Assembly (NCBI GenBank): GCA_963576735.1
Contig: OY755177.1
Location: forward strand, 806,001-870,000
Direction of reading: 5' to 3'
Origin: Bedellia somnulentella
Lineage: Eukaryota > Arthropoda > Insecta > Lepidoptera > Bedelliidae
Length of the DNA: 64,000 bases
Part shown: one piece after another, positions 44,483-55,700 of the stretch
Position numbering within the stretch: position 1 is the stretch's first letter
Layout: each line of letters starts with the position of its first letter
Translations under genes and position numbers: made by a program
The notes under the pieces: generated by a model
Seen by the model: only the letters and a program-made list of their open reading frames with translations
Database searches by the model: none
Told to the model about the DNA's origin: nothing

Positions 44483-46588
44483 ATGCGTACATTTGTCATT
44501 CTCTGTCTTTTCTATAGACTTATTTCAATATACAGCCACGTGGTTGAAGATGAGGTTCCTACAATATTGGAGGTAAAAAAGATGTGGTTGGACCCTCCTG
44601 CAATATGGGTGAAATGGCGACCGATCTACGAACTCAATAATGGCGATGCTGTTGTTGGATACAAGGTAAAGATTGTTTTGATTAATGTAACCAAAACTCC
44701 TTAGTTCGATAGTCGCAAGGAAATTGAAAAATGAGTATATTTTAGTGATTTAAGTTAGAAAAACTTTTTTAGAAAGAGTTTTTTTATGGAATGATAATAT
44801 TACAAAGGGGAAAAAAACATTACCAGTGATAATATTTTACCAACTGCATCCTCTCAACTTCTTGTAATACTCCATATATTTTGTTCTCGCAAAACTCTGA
44901 AGTGAGAAATTTAATGACAACGCCTAATGACGAGGTGGTGAATAATTGTATAAAGATTATGTTTTCTTTTTCCAGATATACGTTTGGGAGACTGGAAACA
45001 GAGTAGAATTCAACAGTGATGGTCAGAAGGTGGTAATACCTATTCCATCACTTAAAGTGTTTAAGGTACCTACAGAAAAACATGATGAGGTATCATCCAA
45101 ATAGGCAGCTAATTATCTCATTGAGCAACCGTGATAGCCCAGTGGGTAGAACACTCGGTTATCGTGCAAACGACTAGTGTTCAAATCCTGGGTCGGGCCT
45201 ACACCAATTTGTCTTTTCTAAAGACATATGTGTGGTTAATTTATCATGGCTCTTAACGGTGAGGGAAAACATCGTGAGGAAACCCACATGGCTGAGTTGT
45301 ACTTAGTCATGTGACAGTGTATTCGTACAAAACGGCGATAGGCCTGCCCCCTATCACGTGAGTACACTGTCCATGCAAGTCACGTGATGTTCAGAAGTAT
45401 TAGTACCTCTGCCAACCCTTTCGGGGATATTCGGCGTGAACGTTTATGTTTATGTTATGTTTATGTTATGATCTCATTGACAGGGCATATTCACTTAATA
45501 GGGAGCATACTAACCGCCGCTTTGTTAATGCATTCTGTTTTACTTAATCATGCTGTTTAGCAATCTCAAAGATAGAAAGGAAGAAACCGTGATAGCTGAG
45601 TGGGTAGAACACTGCTGATCATGCAGACGATAAGGGTTCCAATCCCGGGGCGGGCCTACACGATTTTTTTTTCTAAAGTCAAATGTATGGTTAATTTAAC
45701 ATGGTGGTTAACATTGATGGAAAACATCGTAAGGAAACCCACATGGCTAAGTTTTACTTTTGCATGTGACAGTGAATTCGTGGTACCAAGCAAAACGTGG
45801 GTACTCTGACCATCAGGTGACAATGTCACTACTCCTGCATACCCACGGGTATCGTAAGAGGCGACTAAGGGTATAGGGCTTTGTAAGTGGTTTTTGAGGG
45901 ATGCGGTTGGAGACCCATCCCAAACGATACTTTATTTTTACTATCTTGTGCTGTGTAGTTTCGGCTTAGAATAGCACTACCCCATTTCTTCCGATGGGTG
46001 TACGTAAGAGGCGACTAACGGTATTAGGGCTTTTAAGGGAGTTTTGGGCGATGCTGTTGGAGACCCATCACCAACAACCTTTATTTCACCATCTTTTTCC
46101 CATGCCCAAAAGTGGCTGAGGAATTTCTAATTTCTTAGCTTTGGCTACCCCTTCTAGGGATTTATAGCCGTGAGTATATGTTTGTATGTATCTTGTCGTC
46201 TATTAACTTCCAAATGAGGAGTTTCTAGCTCTGAAGCTCTGGCTTCTCCTTTTTGGGATTTATACCCATATTTATATTACAACACTCACGGGTCTGAGTG
46301 TATTAAATATCTCTCTCACTACTTAATAAAAGTTTGATTACTTTAAATGAATTTCAGGAAAAAGATGACTTAGAAGAAGAACACTTAAACGAATCAAAGC
46401 CTACTATCTCGATGGTCATGAAATCTGACTACGGCAGTTTTATCTTGAAGCCTCTGAAACACAATCGCTCTTATACAATCGGAATCAAAGCCTTCAGTCG
46501 TACTCATGAAGGAAATATGTCTGACACTACTACTGTTTACATTGATGATAATGTTCATAATAAAAACAACACAATTTCTATCGAATAA
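44483..46588 (+). CDS. Secreted single-FN3-domain protein, paralogue 1
   Basis: Three exons, 44483-44665, 44976-45065 and 46358-46588, both introns phase 0 and GT-AG; 167 aa. The start was chosen at the ATG that opens a signal peptide (MRTFVILCLFYRLISIYS); the open frame upstream lacks one. The mature part is one fibronectin-III domain: WVKWRP (strand B Trp), GDAVVGYK at the exon 1 end, IYVWETG opening exon 2, and SYTIGIKAFS (Y-x-I-x-I-x-A) in exon 3. An alternative exon 2 donor at 45090 would add 8 residues in frame. No catalytic motif; FN3 domains usually bind proteins. Intron 2 holds two SINE-B and two nested SINE-A copies. AATAAA lies at 46626. Uncharacterised to me; the family call rests on motif layout. 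Confidence 0.8.
45125..45470 (+). mobile_element. SINE-B, with target duplication, in intron 2 of FN3 paralogue 1
   Basis: Head ACCGTGATAGCCCAGTGGG, a ~40-bp body deletion, (TTATG)n-type tail; ATCTCATTGA at 45115-45124 and 45471-45480. Confidence 0.9.
45587..45822 (+). mobile_element. SINE-B, older copy lacking the 3' end
   Basis: Head ACCGTGATAGCTGAGTGGG with B-box-like GGTTCCAATCCC; the body breaks off at GGTGACAATGTCACTA, where SINE-A begins. Confidence 0.75.
45818..46275 (+). mobile_element. Older SINE-A (subfamily II) split by a younger SINE-A
   Basis: The 5' two thirds at about 45818-45949 and the 3' third at 46197-46275. Confidence 0.75.
45950..46188 (+). mobile_element. Younger SINE-A nested in SINE-A
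   Basis: TATCTTGT at 45942-45949 and 46189-46196 marks the target duplication; the host is itself a SINE-A. Confidence 0.88.
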
Positions 46589-46625
46589 AATAATATAAAC
46601 ATTGTTATTCAAATGAACTAAATTG

Positions 46626-46631
46626 AATAAA
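46626..46631 (+). terminator. Polyadenylation signal, FN3 paralogue 1
   Basis: AATAAA 37 nt past the stop codon. Confidence 0.6.
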
Positions 46632-47044
46632 ATTTGTTGTCGTGAATCAATTTTGTTTCATTTCTTTTCTTATCCAGTGAATATCGAAGGTCTAGTCAAA
46701 AAGTCAAAAAGTTTATTCTTCAAAATTAAGTTAAAAACTAACATTTTTTGAACGTCAAATTTTTTTAAAATTTATCATTAGTCCGTTGCTTCGGAAGGTG
46801 TTCGTAAAGAGAAGAAGCAACAAAGAAACTCTTTACATTCACATTTTTTCATTTTTGCAAAACATGGTTTGTACAATTTTACAATTAACATATTTTTACT
46901 TTATAAAAGATTTTCTATGCGACAAAACCAAAAGCTTGTTTGACATAATAAAAATAAATTGTCCATCACAAAAAACCAATCACATAACAGAAGAAAAATC
47001 CTCACCAGACAATTATTCCTGGCAATAACGAGGGAAGATTTATA
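46632..47044. other. Gene-free, unassigned
   Basis: An 80-codon frame at 46786-47028 is low-complexity and not credible. Confidence 0.35.
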
Positions 47045-47548
47045 GCTTTACGGACACGGTCATGTGCGCGTTGGGTCCTTGTCGTTTAAAAAATCTTGAA
47101 CACTGTAGTAAGATTTCTTTAAAAGCATTGCTTTAATTGCCTTTTTAAAAGATGCCACAGGCAATTCCAACATGTCAGAATGAAGTTTGTTGAACATTTG
47201 GAGGGATAGTCCCATAAAGGAGTTACTTACTTTATTAAGTCTCCACTTCGGTACTTTAAGTTTGTCCTTATTTCGAGTTTTAACAGTATGCCTATAACTA
47301 ACTTTACTGAATTGGCCTATATTCTTTTTAGCATACATTAAATTCTCAAATATGTATTGGCAAGGTACAGTTAAAATGCCAATATCTTTAAATTTTTCGC
47401 GCAACGAATACCTCGACCTCAACATGTAAATAGATCGGGTAGCTCGCTTTTGTAAGACGAAAACTTTATGAACATCAGCCGCTTTACCCCATAATAAAAT
47501 ACCGTACGACATAATACTATGAAAATAACTGAAATACACAATGCGATG
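47045..47548 (-). pseudogene. Non-LTR reverse transcriptase C-terminal fragment (LINE-K)
   Basis: The frame 47539-47060 gives 159 aa of the region after the reverse transcriptase thumb: FHSIMSYGILLWG, VFVLQKRATRSIY, GILTVPCQYIFENLMY, ending NDKDPTRT. I recognise a jockey-type C-terminus from similar insect elements. It is 5'-truncated and abuts a MITE-1 remnant; inactive. Confidence 0.8.
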
Positions 47549-47551
47549 CGT

Positions 47552-47642
47552 CTAGTACGAGCGCTATTTTATCGTCACGATATCGGTTAAAATGAGATGG
47601 CAGTATACGATACTAAGTAAGGGCGTAAGAGCAGCTGGTTAA
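47552..47642 (+). mobile_element. MITE-1, 3'-truncated
   Basis: GTCTAGTACGAGCGCTATTT end and GATGGCAGTATACGATACTA core; the right end is missing. Confidence 0.7.
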
Positions 47643-47904
47643 TATCTACAAATCTTTATGGTAAAAAAATCGACCCACTATTATTTCTAAATTGTATATC
47701 TTTACTGTTCAGATTATATCATTATCTTTTATAGCTCACTTAATGTATGTATATCTCAAGCATCTCATCGTTAGTCTTACTATTTATTAAAACATATTTT
47801 AATGGTTAAGAGCATTTGTATAAGTGATATATTTGTTATCACAGAAAAAACATCTGAAGCAAAAAAATAACCTCTGTGATATTTCAAAGTACTCAAACAA
47901 CTAA

Positions 47905-48093
47905 AAAGTTTACGCTGTATATCTTTGAAAGGGTGGCTGAGGTACCAATACGGTTGAACATCACGTGCCATTGTCACCCACAATTCACATTCAGAGTACC
48001 CACATTTTGCTTGGGCAGTGTACTCAGGTAATAAGGGACAGGCCTGTCACCGTTGTGTACGAATCCACTGTCACATGACCAAGTACAACTTAT
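47905..48093 (-). mobile_element. SINE-B body (host of a LINE 3' end)
   Basis: TTTACGCTGTATATC to CACATGACCAAGTACAACTT. Confidence 0.7.
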
Positions 48094-48400
48094 TTATTTA
48101 TTTATTTATTTATTAATTTATTCATACATGATAACCATCATTACAGGCACAGCCTAATGCAATGGCATCGGAAAACATAAAATCTTATAAAATACATTTC
48201 ATAATAAATTATTAACATTAATAAAAAATAACTTATTCTAACACATATGTAATTTCTTTACTTGTAGCAAATTATGTTTAATGCTACTATTGTGAATTCA
48301 TTCAGAGTACACCAAAACAAGTCTACATCCTCAGCAATTAAATTCAATGTACTAAGAGCCCGAGTGACTGGAGCCTCCCCTAAACTTAACCATGTATCTC
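48094..48400 (-). mobile_element. LINE 3' UTR fragment with (AAAT)n tail
   Basis: A plus-strand (TTTA)n run at 48095-48117 is the antisense tail. The upstream part has no frame and does not match LINE-J's 3' UTR by eye. Confidence 0.5.
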
Positions 48401-48483
48401 GTAGCTCGGAGGATATTCGGGGATTGAACCCACGCCGGTCTGCATTATAGGCGGTTAGGTTACCCACTGAGCTATCACTGTTG
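48401..48483 (-). mobile_element. tRNA-like SINE head
   Basis: Antisense of CAGTGATAGCTCAGTGGG with B-box GGTTCAATCCCC. The spacing fits a SINE-B-type head separated from the body at 47905-48093. Confidence 0.6.
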
Positions 48484-48512
48484 TTTGGTTTATGTATTTA
48501 AAACTGTTGGAG

Positions 48513-48556
48513 CAATTGCTTATAATACAACTTAACCCTCGTATTATAAGCAATTG
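48513..48556. repeat. Perfect 16-bp inverted repeat (hairpin)
   Basis: CAATTGCTTATAATAC (48513-48528) and its exact reverse complement (48541-48556) around a 12-nt loop, abutting the 5' end of a SINE-A. Confidence 0.85.
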
Positions 48557-48800
48557 CCGTGTAGTGCCGGCTTAGAAAGTCACTACACTATTTCTTCCTA
48601 TGGGCGTTGTAAGAGGCGACTAAGGGTATGGGGTTTTTTTAAGTTGTTTTTTGGCGATGCGGTTGGACACCCTACACCAAAGATACTTTATTTTTACCAT
48701 CTTCTCCCCATCAACTTCCAAATATGGCTGAGGAGTTTCTATCTCTAAAGCTCTGGCTACCCCTTTCTGGGTAACTGGTAAATCCCAGGGTATGTATATA
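48556..48800 (+). mobile_element. SINE-A (subfamily II)
   Basis: GCCGTGTAGTGCCGGC to a decayed tail (GGTATGTATATATG). Confidence 0.8.
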
Positions 48801-49106
48801 TGTACACCTGAACATTTCAAACTAAGAGAAATGAAATCATTCTGCAGCTTAAACTGTGTTACTATAAATAAATCGAACACAAATCAACTGCTCTATTAGT
48901 AATTTATAGTCTACTGATAAAAAAGAGAGATAAAATGAGGGTCGAAAAACTTGATAACTAAAAATTCAATCACCAAAGATCATTAACCTGACAATTAAAA
49001 TCTGAATAAACTATAATGAGCTCATGACCCAAAAACAGTCAAACAAAAGCAAATAAAAAAACATTTGCTCAAACACACCTAACAGAAACAGATTTATCGA
49101 CGCAAG
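48801..49106. other. Upstream region of FN3 paralogue 2
   Basis: Repeat-free, A-rich; no specific site recognised before the TATA box. Confidence 0.4.
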
Positions 49107-49140
49107 TATAAATAGTCGCGAAAAGTTTGTATCATCATAT
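49107..49140 (+). promoter_or_regulatory. Core promoter of FN3 paralogue 2
   Basis: TATAAATA at 49107-49114, with initiator-like ATCATC about 25-30 nt downstream; the leader to the ATG at 49176 would be about 40 nt. Confidence 0.6.
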
Positions 49141-49175
49141 TATAATATTAACTTTCTTCAAGTTACCATTTCACC

Positions 49176-51685
49176 ATGAAGTGCTTCGCTATTCTCGCCC
49201 TTATCGCCTTAGTTAGTGGTTCACCAATGAACAATGATTTGGAAGCTAAAAGAACTGTTCCCGTAATAGTTGGTATTGCTTCTTCAAGTCCTCCCCCAAG
49301 GTTCAGATTGGTTTGGACACCTGTGGATGAGTTGGAAAATGGAGAAGCAGTGATCGGCTACAAGGTAATTTCGAATTGATTATGTTTTTGAATTTAGAAA
49401 GAAAGTTTTGAAAATAAAATAATAAAAAAAAAATATTGATGTGTGTGATTTATGCACGCGTAGTGCCAGCTTGGAATTTACTACCCCTTTCTACCCACGG
49501 GTGCCGTAAGAGGCGGCTTAAGTATAGGGCTTTTTTAAGTGGGTGGGTGGCGATGTCGTTGGAGACCCGTCACCTAAGGAACCTTTTATTTTACAATCTT
49601 TTTTTTACTCAATTTCCAAAAGCAGCTGAATAATTTCTAATTATGAAGCTCTTTCTACCCTTTTTAGGGATTAATAGCCGCGAGTATGTATGATGTGTGC
49701 ATGTATGTGGCATTGCATAGTTAAAACTAAAGAGCGTGATCATAGATATGATAGGTGGAGCTTTATTTATTTACCCTATCTGTGCCGATCGAATTATATA
49801 TTAAAAAATATCATACATACATACATATGCTCACGGCTATAAATCCCTAAAAGGGGTAGACAGAGCTGAGAAATTAGTAATACCTCAGCCACTTTTGGAA
49901 GTTGAGTGGGGAAAAGATGGTAGAATAAAGGCTGTTGGTGATGGGTCTCCAACCGCATCGCCCAAAAATCCCTTAAAAAGCCCCAAGTCCGTTAGTCGCC
50001 TCTTACGTACACCCACCGGAAGAAATGGGGTAGTGCTATTCTAAGCCTAATTAACTAATTATTAAAAAATAAGAATGATTAAAAGTGTATGCTGGCGTGG
50101 TACTTATTGATATCTTATAAACATTATCGATTTAATATTTCAGATAAATCTATGGACTTTTGACAGTAATCCAATTTATGTCCTGGAGGAAGAACACAGT
50201 TTACCTTCCTATCGTAAAATTGAAGCTAGTAATGAAAAGGTAAGGATTATTTTTATCACTATAATGTTTATTATAATTTGTCATATTTTTTTGTTTTATC
50301 ATAGGTGTGTCCCACTCCAGTTCCAAAAGTGGCTGAGGGGTTTCTTATTCCGAAGCTCTGGCTACCCTTTTCTGGGAATTATAGCCGTGAGTATTTGTAT
50401 GTGTCATAGCTAAGTATTTGCGTTATTAGTCTAATGTCATTCCTTCCGGTGGGTGTACGTAAGAGGCGACTAACGGTATTGGGGCTTTAAAGAGATTTTT
50501 GGGCGATGCGGTTGGAGACCCATCGCCAAAAACCCTTATTTTACCATCTTTCCCCCACTCAACTTTCCAAAAGTGGCTGAGTAATTTCTAATTACTTAGC
50601 TCTGGCTACCCCATCTAGGGATTTATAGCCGTGAGTATATGTATGTATGTTTGTAAGTAAGTAAATACTATTTAAAGTTGTGATAAGTCTACTTTTGTTT
50701 TCTTTAAGAAATCAAATATAGTAACTACCACTTCTTGCAGAAATAAGTTGTGGTATTGAACAAACGTAAAAAAACAAAAAATATCTAAACAAATAAGCTA
50801 CATTGAATTATTGACCCGTTTGATTTCAAATCTGTATTTAGATAAAAAAAAAAAAACATTATTTCATTCATTTTGCTTTACCTCAATTACTCTTCTATTT
50901 TAACATAATAAGGAACTAAATTTATTATATATATTAATATATGTAAATATGTAGATGCAACACCGCTTATCGTGAAGACAATGAGGGTTCAAATTCCGGA
51001 TCGGGCCTACACCAATTTGTCTTTTCTAAAGACATATGTGTGGTTAATTTATCATGGTTGTTAACGGTGAGGGAAAAAATTGTAAGGAACCCACATAGCT
51101 AAGTTATACTAAGAAATGTGACAGAGTATTTGTAAAAAACGGAGATAGGCCCGCCCCCTATCACGTGAGTACACTGTCCAAGCAAAACGTGTGTACTCTG
51201 AACAAAGTTCAGAAGTATTGATACCTCTGGCAAACCCTTCGGGGATATTTGTCGTGAACGTTTGAGTTGATATGTAAATACATACATTCATACATATACA
51301 CACGGCTATAAATCCCTAAAAGGAGTAGCCAGAGCTGAGAAATTAGAAATTCCTCAGCCACTTTTGGAAGTTGAGTGGGGAAAAGATGGTAGAATAAAGG
51401 TTGTTGGTGATGGGTTTCCAACCGCATCGCCGAAAAATTCTTTAAAAATATTCTATTAAATTTCAGGCTCTATCCTCTCTTAACGACTTAAGCAAACTGC
51501 AAATAGTAGTATCAGGAGCCGACACAACGGAAGCCACCATATTCGTGAAGCACAACGTCGCGTACAAGGTGCAAGTCCAGGCGTACAGCGAAAATAGTGA
51601 TGGGCAGTTATCAGCCCCCACTACTGTTCGGGTTTACGGTAGTTTGTTTACTAATTACAGACATTACTATGATATTTTTCAGTAA
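49176..51685 (+). CDS. Secreted single-FN3-domain protein, paralogue 2
   Basis: Exons 49176-49364, 50144-50239 and 51467-51685, phase 0 at both GT-AG introns; 167 aa. Signal peptide MKCFAILALIALVSG; then a basic spacer and one FN3 domain: RFRLVWTP (strand B), NGEAVIGYK at the exon 1 end, INLWTFDSN opening exon 2, and AYKVQVQAYSENSDGQLSAP in exon 3. The exon boundaries fall at the same domain positions as in the neighbours, so the three genes are tandem duplicates. The C-terminus adds about 16 residues rich in Tyr. Introns hold two SINE-A copies (intron 1) and three SINE-A plus one SINE-B (intron 2); the last SINE-A ends about 16 nt before the exon 3 acceptor. AATAAA at 51769. The clearest promoter of the three. 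Function unknown; secreted, probably binds a partner. Confidence 0.85.
49455..49712 (+). mobile_element. SINE-A (subfamily II) in intron 1
   Basis: GCGTAGTGCCAGCTTGGAA to GCCGCGAGTATG and a decayed tail. Confidence 0.78.
49811..50060 (-). mobile_element. SINE-A in intron 1 with target duplication
   Basis: ATTAAAAAATA at 49800-49810 and 50061-50071. Confidence 0.85.
50300..50403 (+). mobile_element. SINE-A 3' fragment in intron 2
   Basis: AGTTCCAAAAGTGGCTGA to GAGTATTTGTATG. Confidence 0.7.
50437..50658 (+). mobile_element. SINE-A, 5'-truncated, in intron 2
   Basis: Starts at CATTCCTTCCGGTGGG, ends with the tail. Confidence 0.78.
50972..51268 (+). mobile_element. SINE-B in intron 2, head partly lost
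   Basis: Begins CGTGAAGACAATGAGGGTTC (late head), full body, end GTGAACGTTTGAG. Confidence 0.78.
51278..51450 (-). mobile_element. SINE-A, 5'-truncated, next to the exon 3 acceptor
   Basis: Tail through CCAACCGCATCGCCG; ends about 16 nt before the exon. Confidence 0.78.
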
Positions 51686-51768
51686 AAATAAGCTTTTATG
51701 TGGCTTATTTCGTCTTCATATTGTTTAATCAATAACTAACTTTTCAAAGTATTATTTTTGTATGTGAT

Positions 51769-51774
51769 AATAAA
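51769..51774 (+). terminator. Polyadenylation signal, FN3 paralogue 2
   Basis: AATAAA 83 nt past the stop codon. Confidence 0.6.
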
Positions 51775-51974
51775 ATGTATTTTTTAACAATCTTATGTTT
51801 TTTATTGAATCTAATTTTCAACCTTGAGAATACCTCTTTTTATATTCATTTATTCGGTAACGTATATTTATCCAGGATAAAATAAAGCAACGGAAATTAA
51901 AGAATAATAAGATAAGAAACAAAAATAATATAAGAATACGAATAAAGTGAAGATTTTTTTATTCGTCTCAGGCT

Positions 51975-52219
51975 TTGCTGTTAGTGTCGGCTTAGAATAG
52001 CACTACCCCATTTCTTCCGGTGGGTGAACGTAAGAGGCAACTAACAGTATTGGGGCTTTTTAAGGGATTTTTGGGCGATGCGGTTGGAGACCCATCACCA
52101 TCAACCTTTATTTTACCATCTTTTCCCCACGCAACTTCCAAAAGTGGCTGAGGAATTTTTAATTCCTTTAACTCGGGCTACCCCTTCTAGGGATTTATAG
52201 CCGTGAGTATATGTATGTA
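51975..52219 (+). mobile_element. SINE-A, full length
   Basis: Flanked by GTCTCAGGCT / GTCTTAGGCT (51965-51974; 52220-52229), a one-mismatch duplication. Confidence 0.82.
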
Positions 52220-52229
52220 TGTCTTAGGC

Positions 52230-52540
52230 TCATACTTTTGTAATGCAATGTTTAGAGTAAAATTCACGAGTTCAAATGTTATTAATAATAACCTTAGATA
52301 GTGTAGAAAGATAGCAAGGCAGACATTGTTAAACCAGGGGGTATTTACTACACCTTTCCGTATAAGTACAATCTATGACTAATAGTACTAACGGTTATAA
52401 CTACAAATAAAAAGATTTTTGTACATAAAGTATTGCAGCCTAACAACTTCACATTTTAATTGGTCTGCGATAACAATATGAAATTCTGGTAAATCTATTA
52501 GAAACAAGGTTAGAACAATACAACTATTAACACAACAAGA
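52230..52540. other. Gene-free, unassigned
   Basis: No gene or repeat identified. Confidence 0.4.
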
Positions 52541-52677
52541 TAGCTAGCACGATCGACCTTTTCACTAGACATCGCGTGATATAAAACAGCTATCTCTTTT
52601 GCACTTCCATGGTATCGTATACTTTTATCTCATTCTAAACGACAGAGTAGCAATAAAATAACGTTCGTGCTAAGCTA
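52541..52677. mobile_element. MITE-1 copy in the upstream region of FN3 paralogue 3
   Basis: Ends TAGCTAGCACGA and, inverted, TAGCTTAGCACGA; core GGTATCGTATAC. It ends 108 bp before the ATG. Confidence 0.7.
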
Positions 52678-52785
52678 TCAGAACATTGACAATGTAAACA
52701 AGAAAGTACAAACAATAATATCAATCGACTATGAACCTATGATAGAACAACATTTCTTCATTATCCTTCGATAAGAGCAGTCACA

Positions 52786-55700
52786 ATGAAGTTATTAATC
52801 TGTCTAATATTTTGTCTTGTTACAATTCACTCAAATCCAGTAGATGAAACTCATTTTGAAAAACCAGCAATAACAAAAATAACAGCAACGGACGATGGAT
52901 TTGAAGTTGAATGGACTCGCATTGAAGATAAAGATGAAAACGATTTTGTATTGGGATACAAGGTACAAGTGTTTCTCGTTAAAACTGCATGGAAATTTCC
53001 TAAAAGTTAGAATCGGTGGAAGATTTTGGGTAATATGTTTGTGTAATGAATAATATTGATTTACTGCTGAGATTGTTTATTTATTTATGTTATAATATTT
53101 AGAGAGCGCAATTGATTATGTGTTTCCTACCTTTATAAAGAACAAATAGAAACCATCAAAAAACTGACATTAAATAAGTAATAGTTTTTTTTTATTATAT
53201 TTTGCATGCGTGTTTGCTTTCGGTTTAAACGGTTGGTAAAAAGATATTATAGAACTGATGAAATATGATTTCATTTTATTCGAATATATTTTTAAACCTG
53301 TAAAAATAAAATAACGTGAATAGAATGCAGCGTATTTATTTCTTCACCACCGCTAAAAAAACACATGTCGAAACTTCCACTATTTTAGTTTATATACATC
53401 AGTACATACAAATTGTGAGTGTGCTCAAAAAGGCTGGCGTCCGAAGTATGAAGAATAAAAGAGCATGTATGAAAATATTGATGGATGTAAACGAAGCTAG
53501 AGAGGTTTGTCAGGATCGTACGAAGTGGCGATCAATAGTCTCTGCCTACCCCAATGGGAACTAATGGCGTGAGTATATGTATGTATGTATGTATTGTATG
53601 TACTCTACAAATACTTACTGCTATTAACCTTTAGAAATTGTAACCAGAGTTTTGAATAAGAAACCGCTTTTCGAAGTTGTACAGGAATAAGATTGTAAAA
53701 CAATGGTGTTTGATGATGGATCTCTAACTGATCGCCCAAAAGTCACTTAAAAGCCTTAATACCCATAGCCGCCTCTTACGAATACCCTGAAACTATAAAG
53801 ACAAAATCTTTGAAATTTTATATTAAACATTCATGAAGTTTTATACTTTAATATTGCATATATTTCCTAGAAAATGTTAATAGTAGCAATGTTCTGCGCT
53901 GTCAGTACGTAATAACAAGCGTTCCTTAGAATTGACAGCGCAAGTGGAGTCACAATCCACTGCCAACATTACAAATATTATTGAAAAATCTATATTTTGT
54001 ATAAATTTTTCTTAGTCTTTTTACCGCTGTACGTTTTTCGTACGATGAAATTATTTAAAATATCAAACCGTAATAAATTATGTAGAAAAACAATATTTAA
54101 TAATAAGATTTGCTGTGTAGTGTCGGCTTAGAATAGCACTACCCCATTTCTGCCGGCGGGTGTACGTAAGAGGCGACTAACGGTATTGGGGCTTTTTAAA
54201 GGATTTTTGGGCGATGCGGTTGGAAACCCATCACCAACAACCTTTATTTTACCATCTTTTCCCCACGCAACTTCCAAAAGTGGCTGAGGAATTTTTAATT
54301 CTTTAGCCCTGGCTACCCCTCCTAGAGATTTATAGCCGTGAGTGTATATGTGTGTATGTATGTATGTAAGACTATCAATATGATTGGTTAATTCTTAAAA
54401 AGGGACTACGACAGGGACCATGGGCTATAAACCAACATTACAAGCTGAGATCACGACACACTTGTCATTATATTCAATGTCCGTCGATCAAATCTATATC
54501 GTTATTATTTCAGTTCCTGCAAAATAATATATGAGTTTCAATTTCAATATTTGCTCAAAAAGGCTGGCGTCCGAAGTATGAAGAATAAAAGAGCATGTAT
54601 GAAAAGATTGTTGGATGTAAACGAAACTAGAGAGGTTTGTCAGGATCGTACGAAGTGGCGATCAATAGTCTCTGCCTACCCCAATGGGAACTAATGGCGT
54701 GAGTATATGTATGTATGTATGTATTTGTATCGCACCTCCCTGGCTCAGCACTACCCGGCAAAACATCTTTTTCATATATTTTCATCTACACATCTATGTG
54801 TTTCTTTAAACACAGGTGACCATTTTAATGAGTCAGAATTATACTGATTGGTCACAAAAGGTCTACTCCAAACAATTTGATACAACCCTACTTATAAAAG
54901 TTTGTAATGTAAGGCTATCTGATCGTGTGAGGAATGACGTCATCAGGAAGGTGTGGTGTGAACCGTGTAAAAGATGATATTGTAAGTTAGATAGAAAAAG
55001 GAATGTTGAGATGGTTTGGGCACATTGAGAGGAACATTGGGAAATGACATAACAATGAGAAACAGGGCACATTGGAAAATTGGTAAAAGGGATCTATAGA
55101 GCTAATGAGAAAGGTAATGTTAGTAGAGGACGGCCACGGAGGACACACTTGAACCAAATTGAAATTGTGCTCAAAAAGGCAGGCGTCCGAAGTATGAAGA
55201 GTAAAAGAGCATGTATGAAAAAATATATTGACGTAGACGAAGCTAGAGGTTTTGCCTGGATCGTATGAAATGGCGATAAATAGTCTCTGCCTGCCCCATG
55301 GGAATTAACGGCGAGAGTATATGTTCTTACTATATAATAAGATTCTATTTATATTCCAGGTACATATATGGGCCTTGAATGATACGGAGATAATCAGCTA
55401 TTACTTGGACAATGGGGAAATGAAAATTACACCAGCTTTAAAACCACATCGGGTAAGACGACAAACATACTTCTTATGTGTTCACTAGCTTTCCACCAGC
55501 GACCACATAGACAATTCTGAAATTGAGTTTGCAAAATACTGAAACAGTTACAGGTTTTAAGATGAGTAAGAAAAGATAAGCTTTGTTTATAAAGAAACAA
55601 AGCTACGCCCTATATTTTATTAATTGAATCATGGGCAAACACAAGGAGAATCATTTACGCCCGATTTCTGAAATGAGTATTCTAGCTGAGAACAACAACA

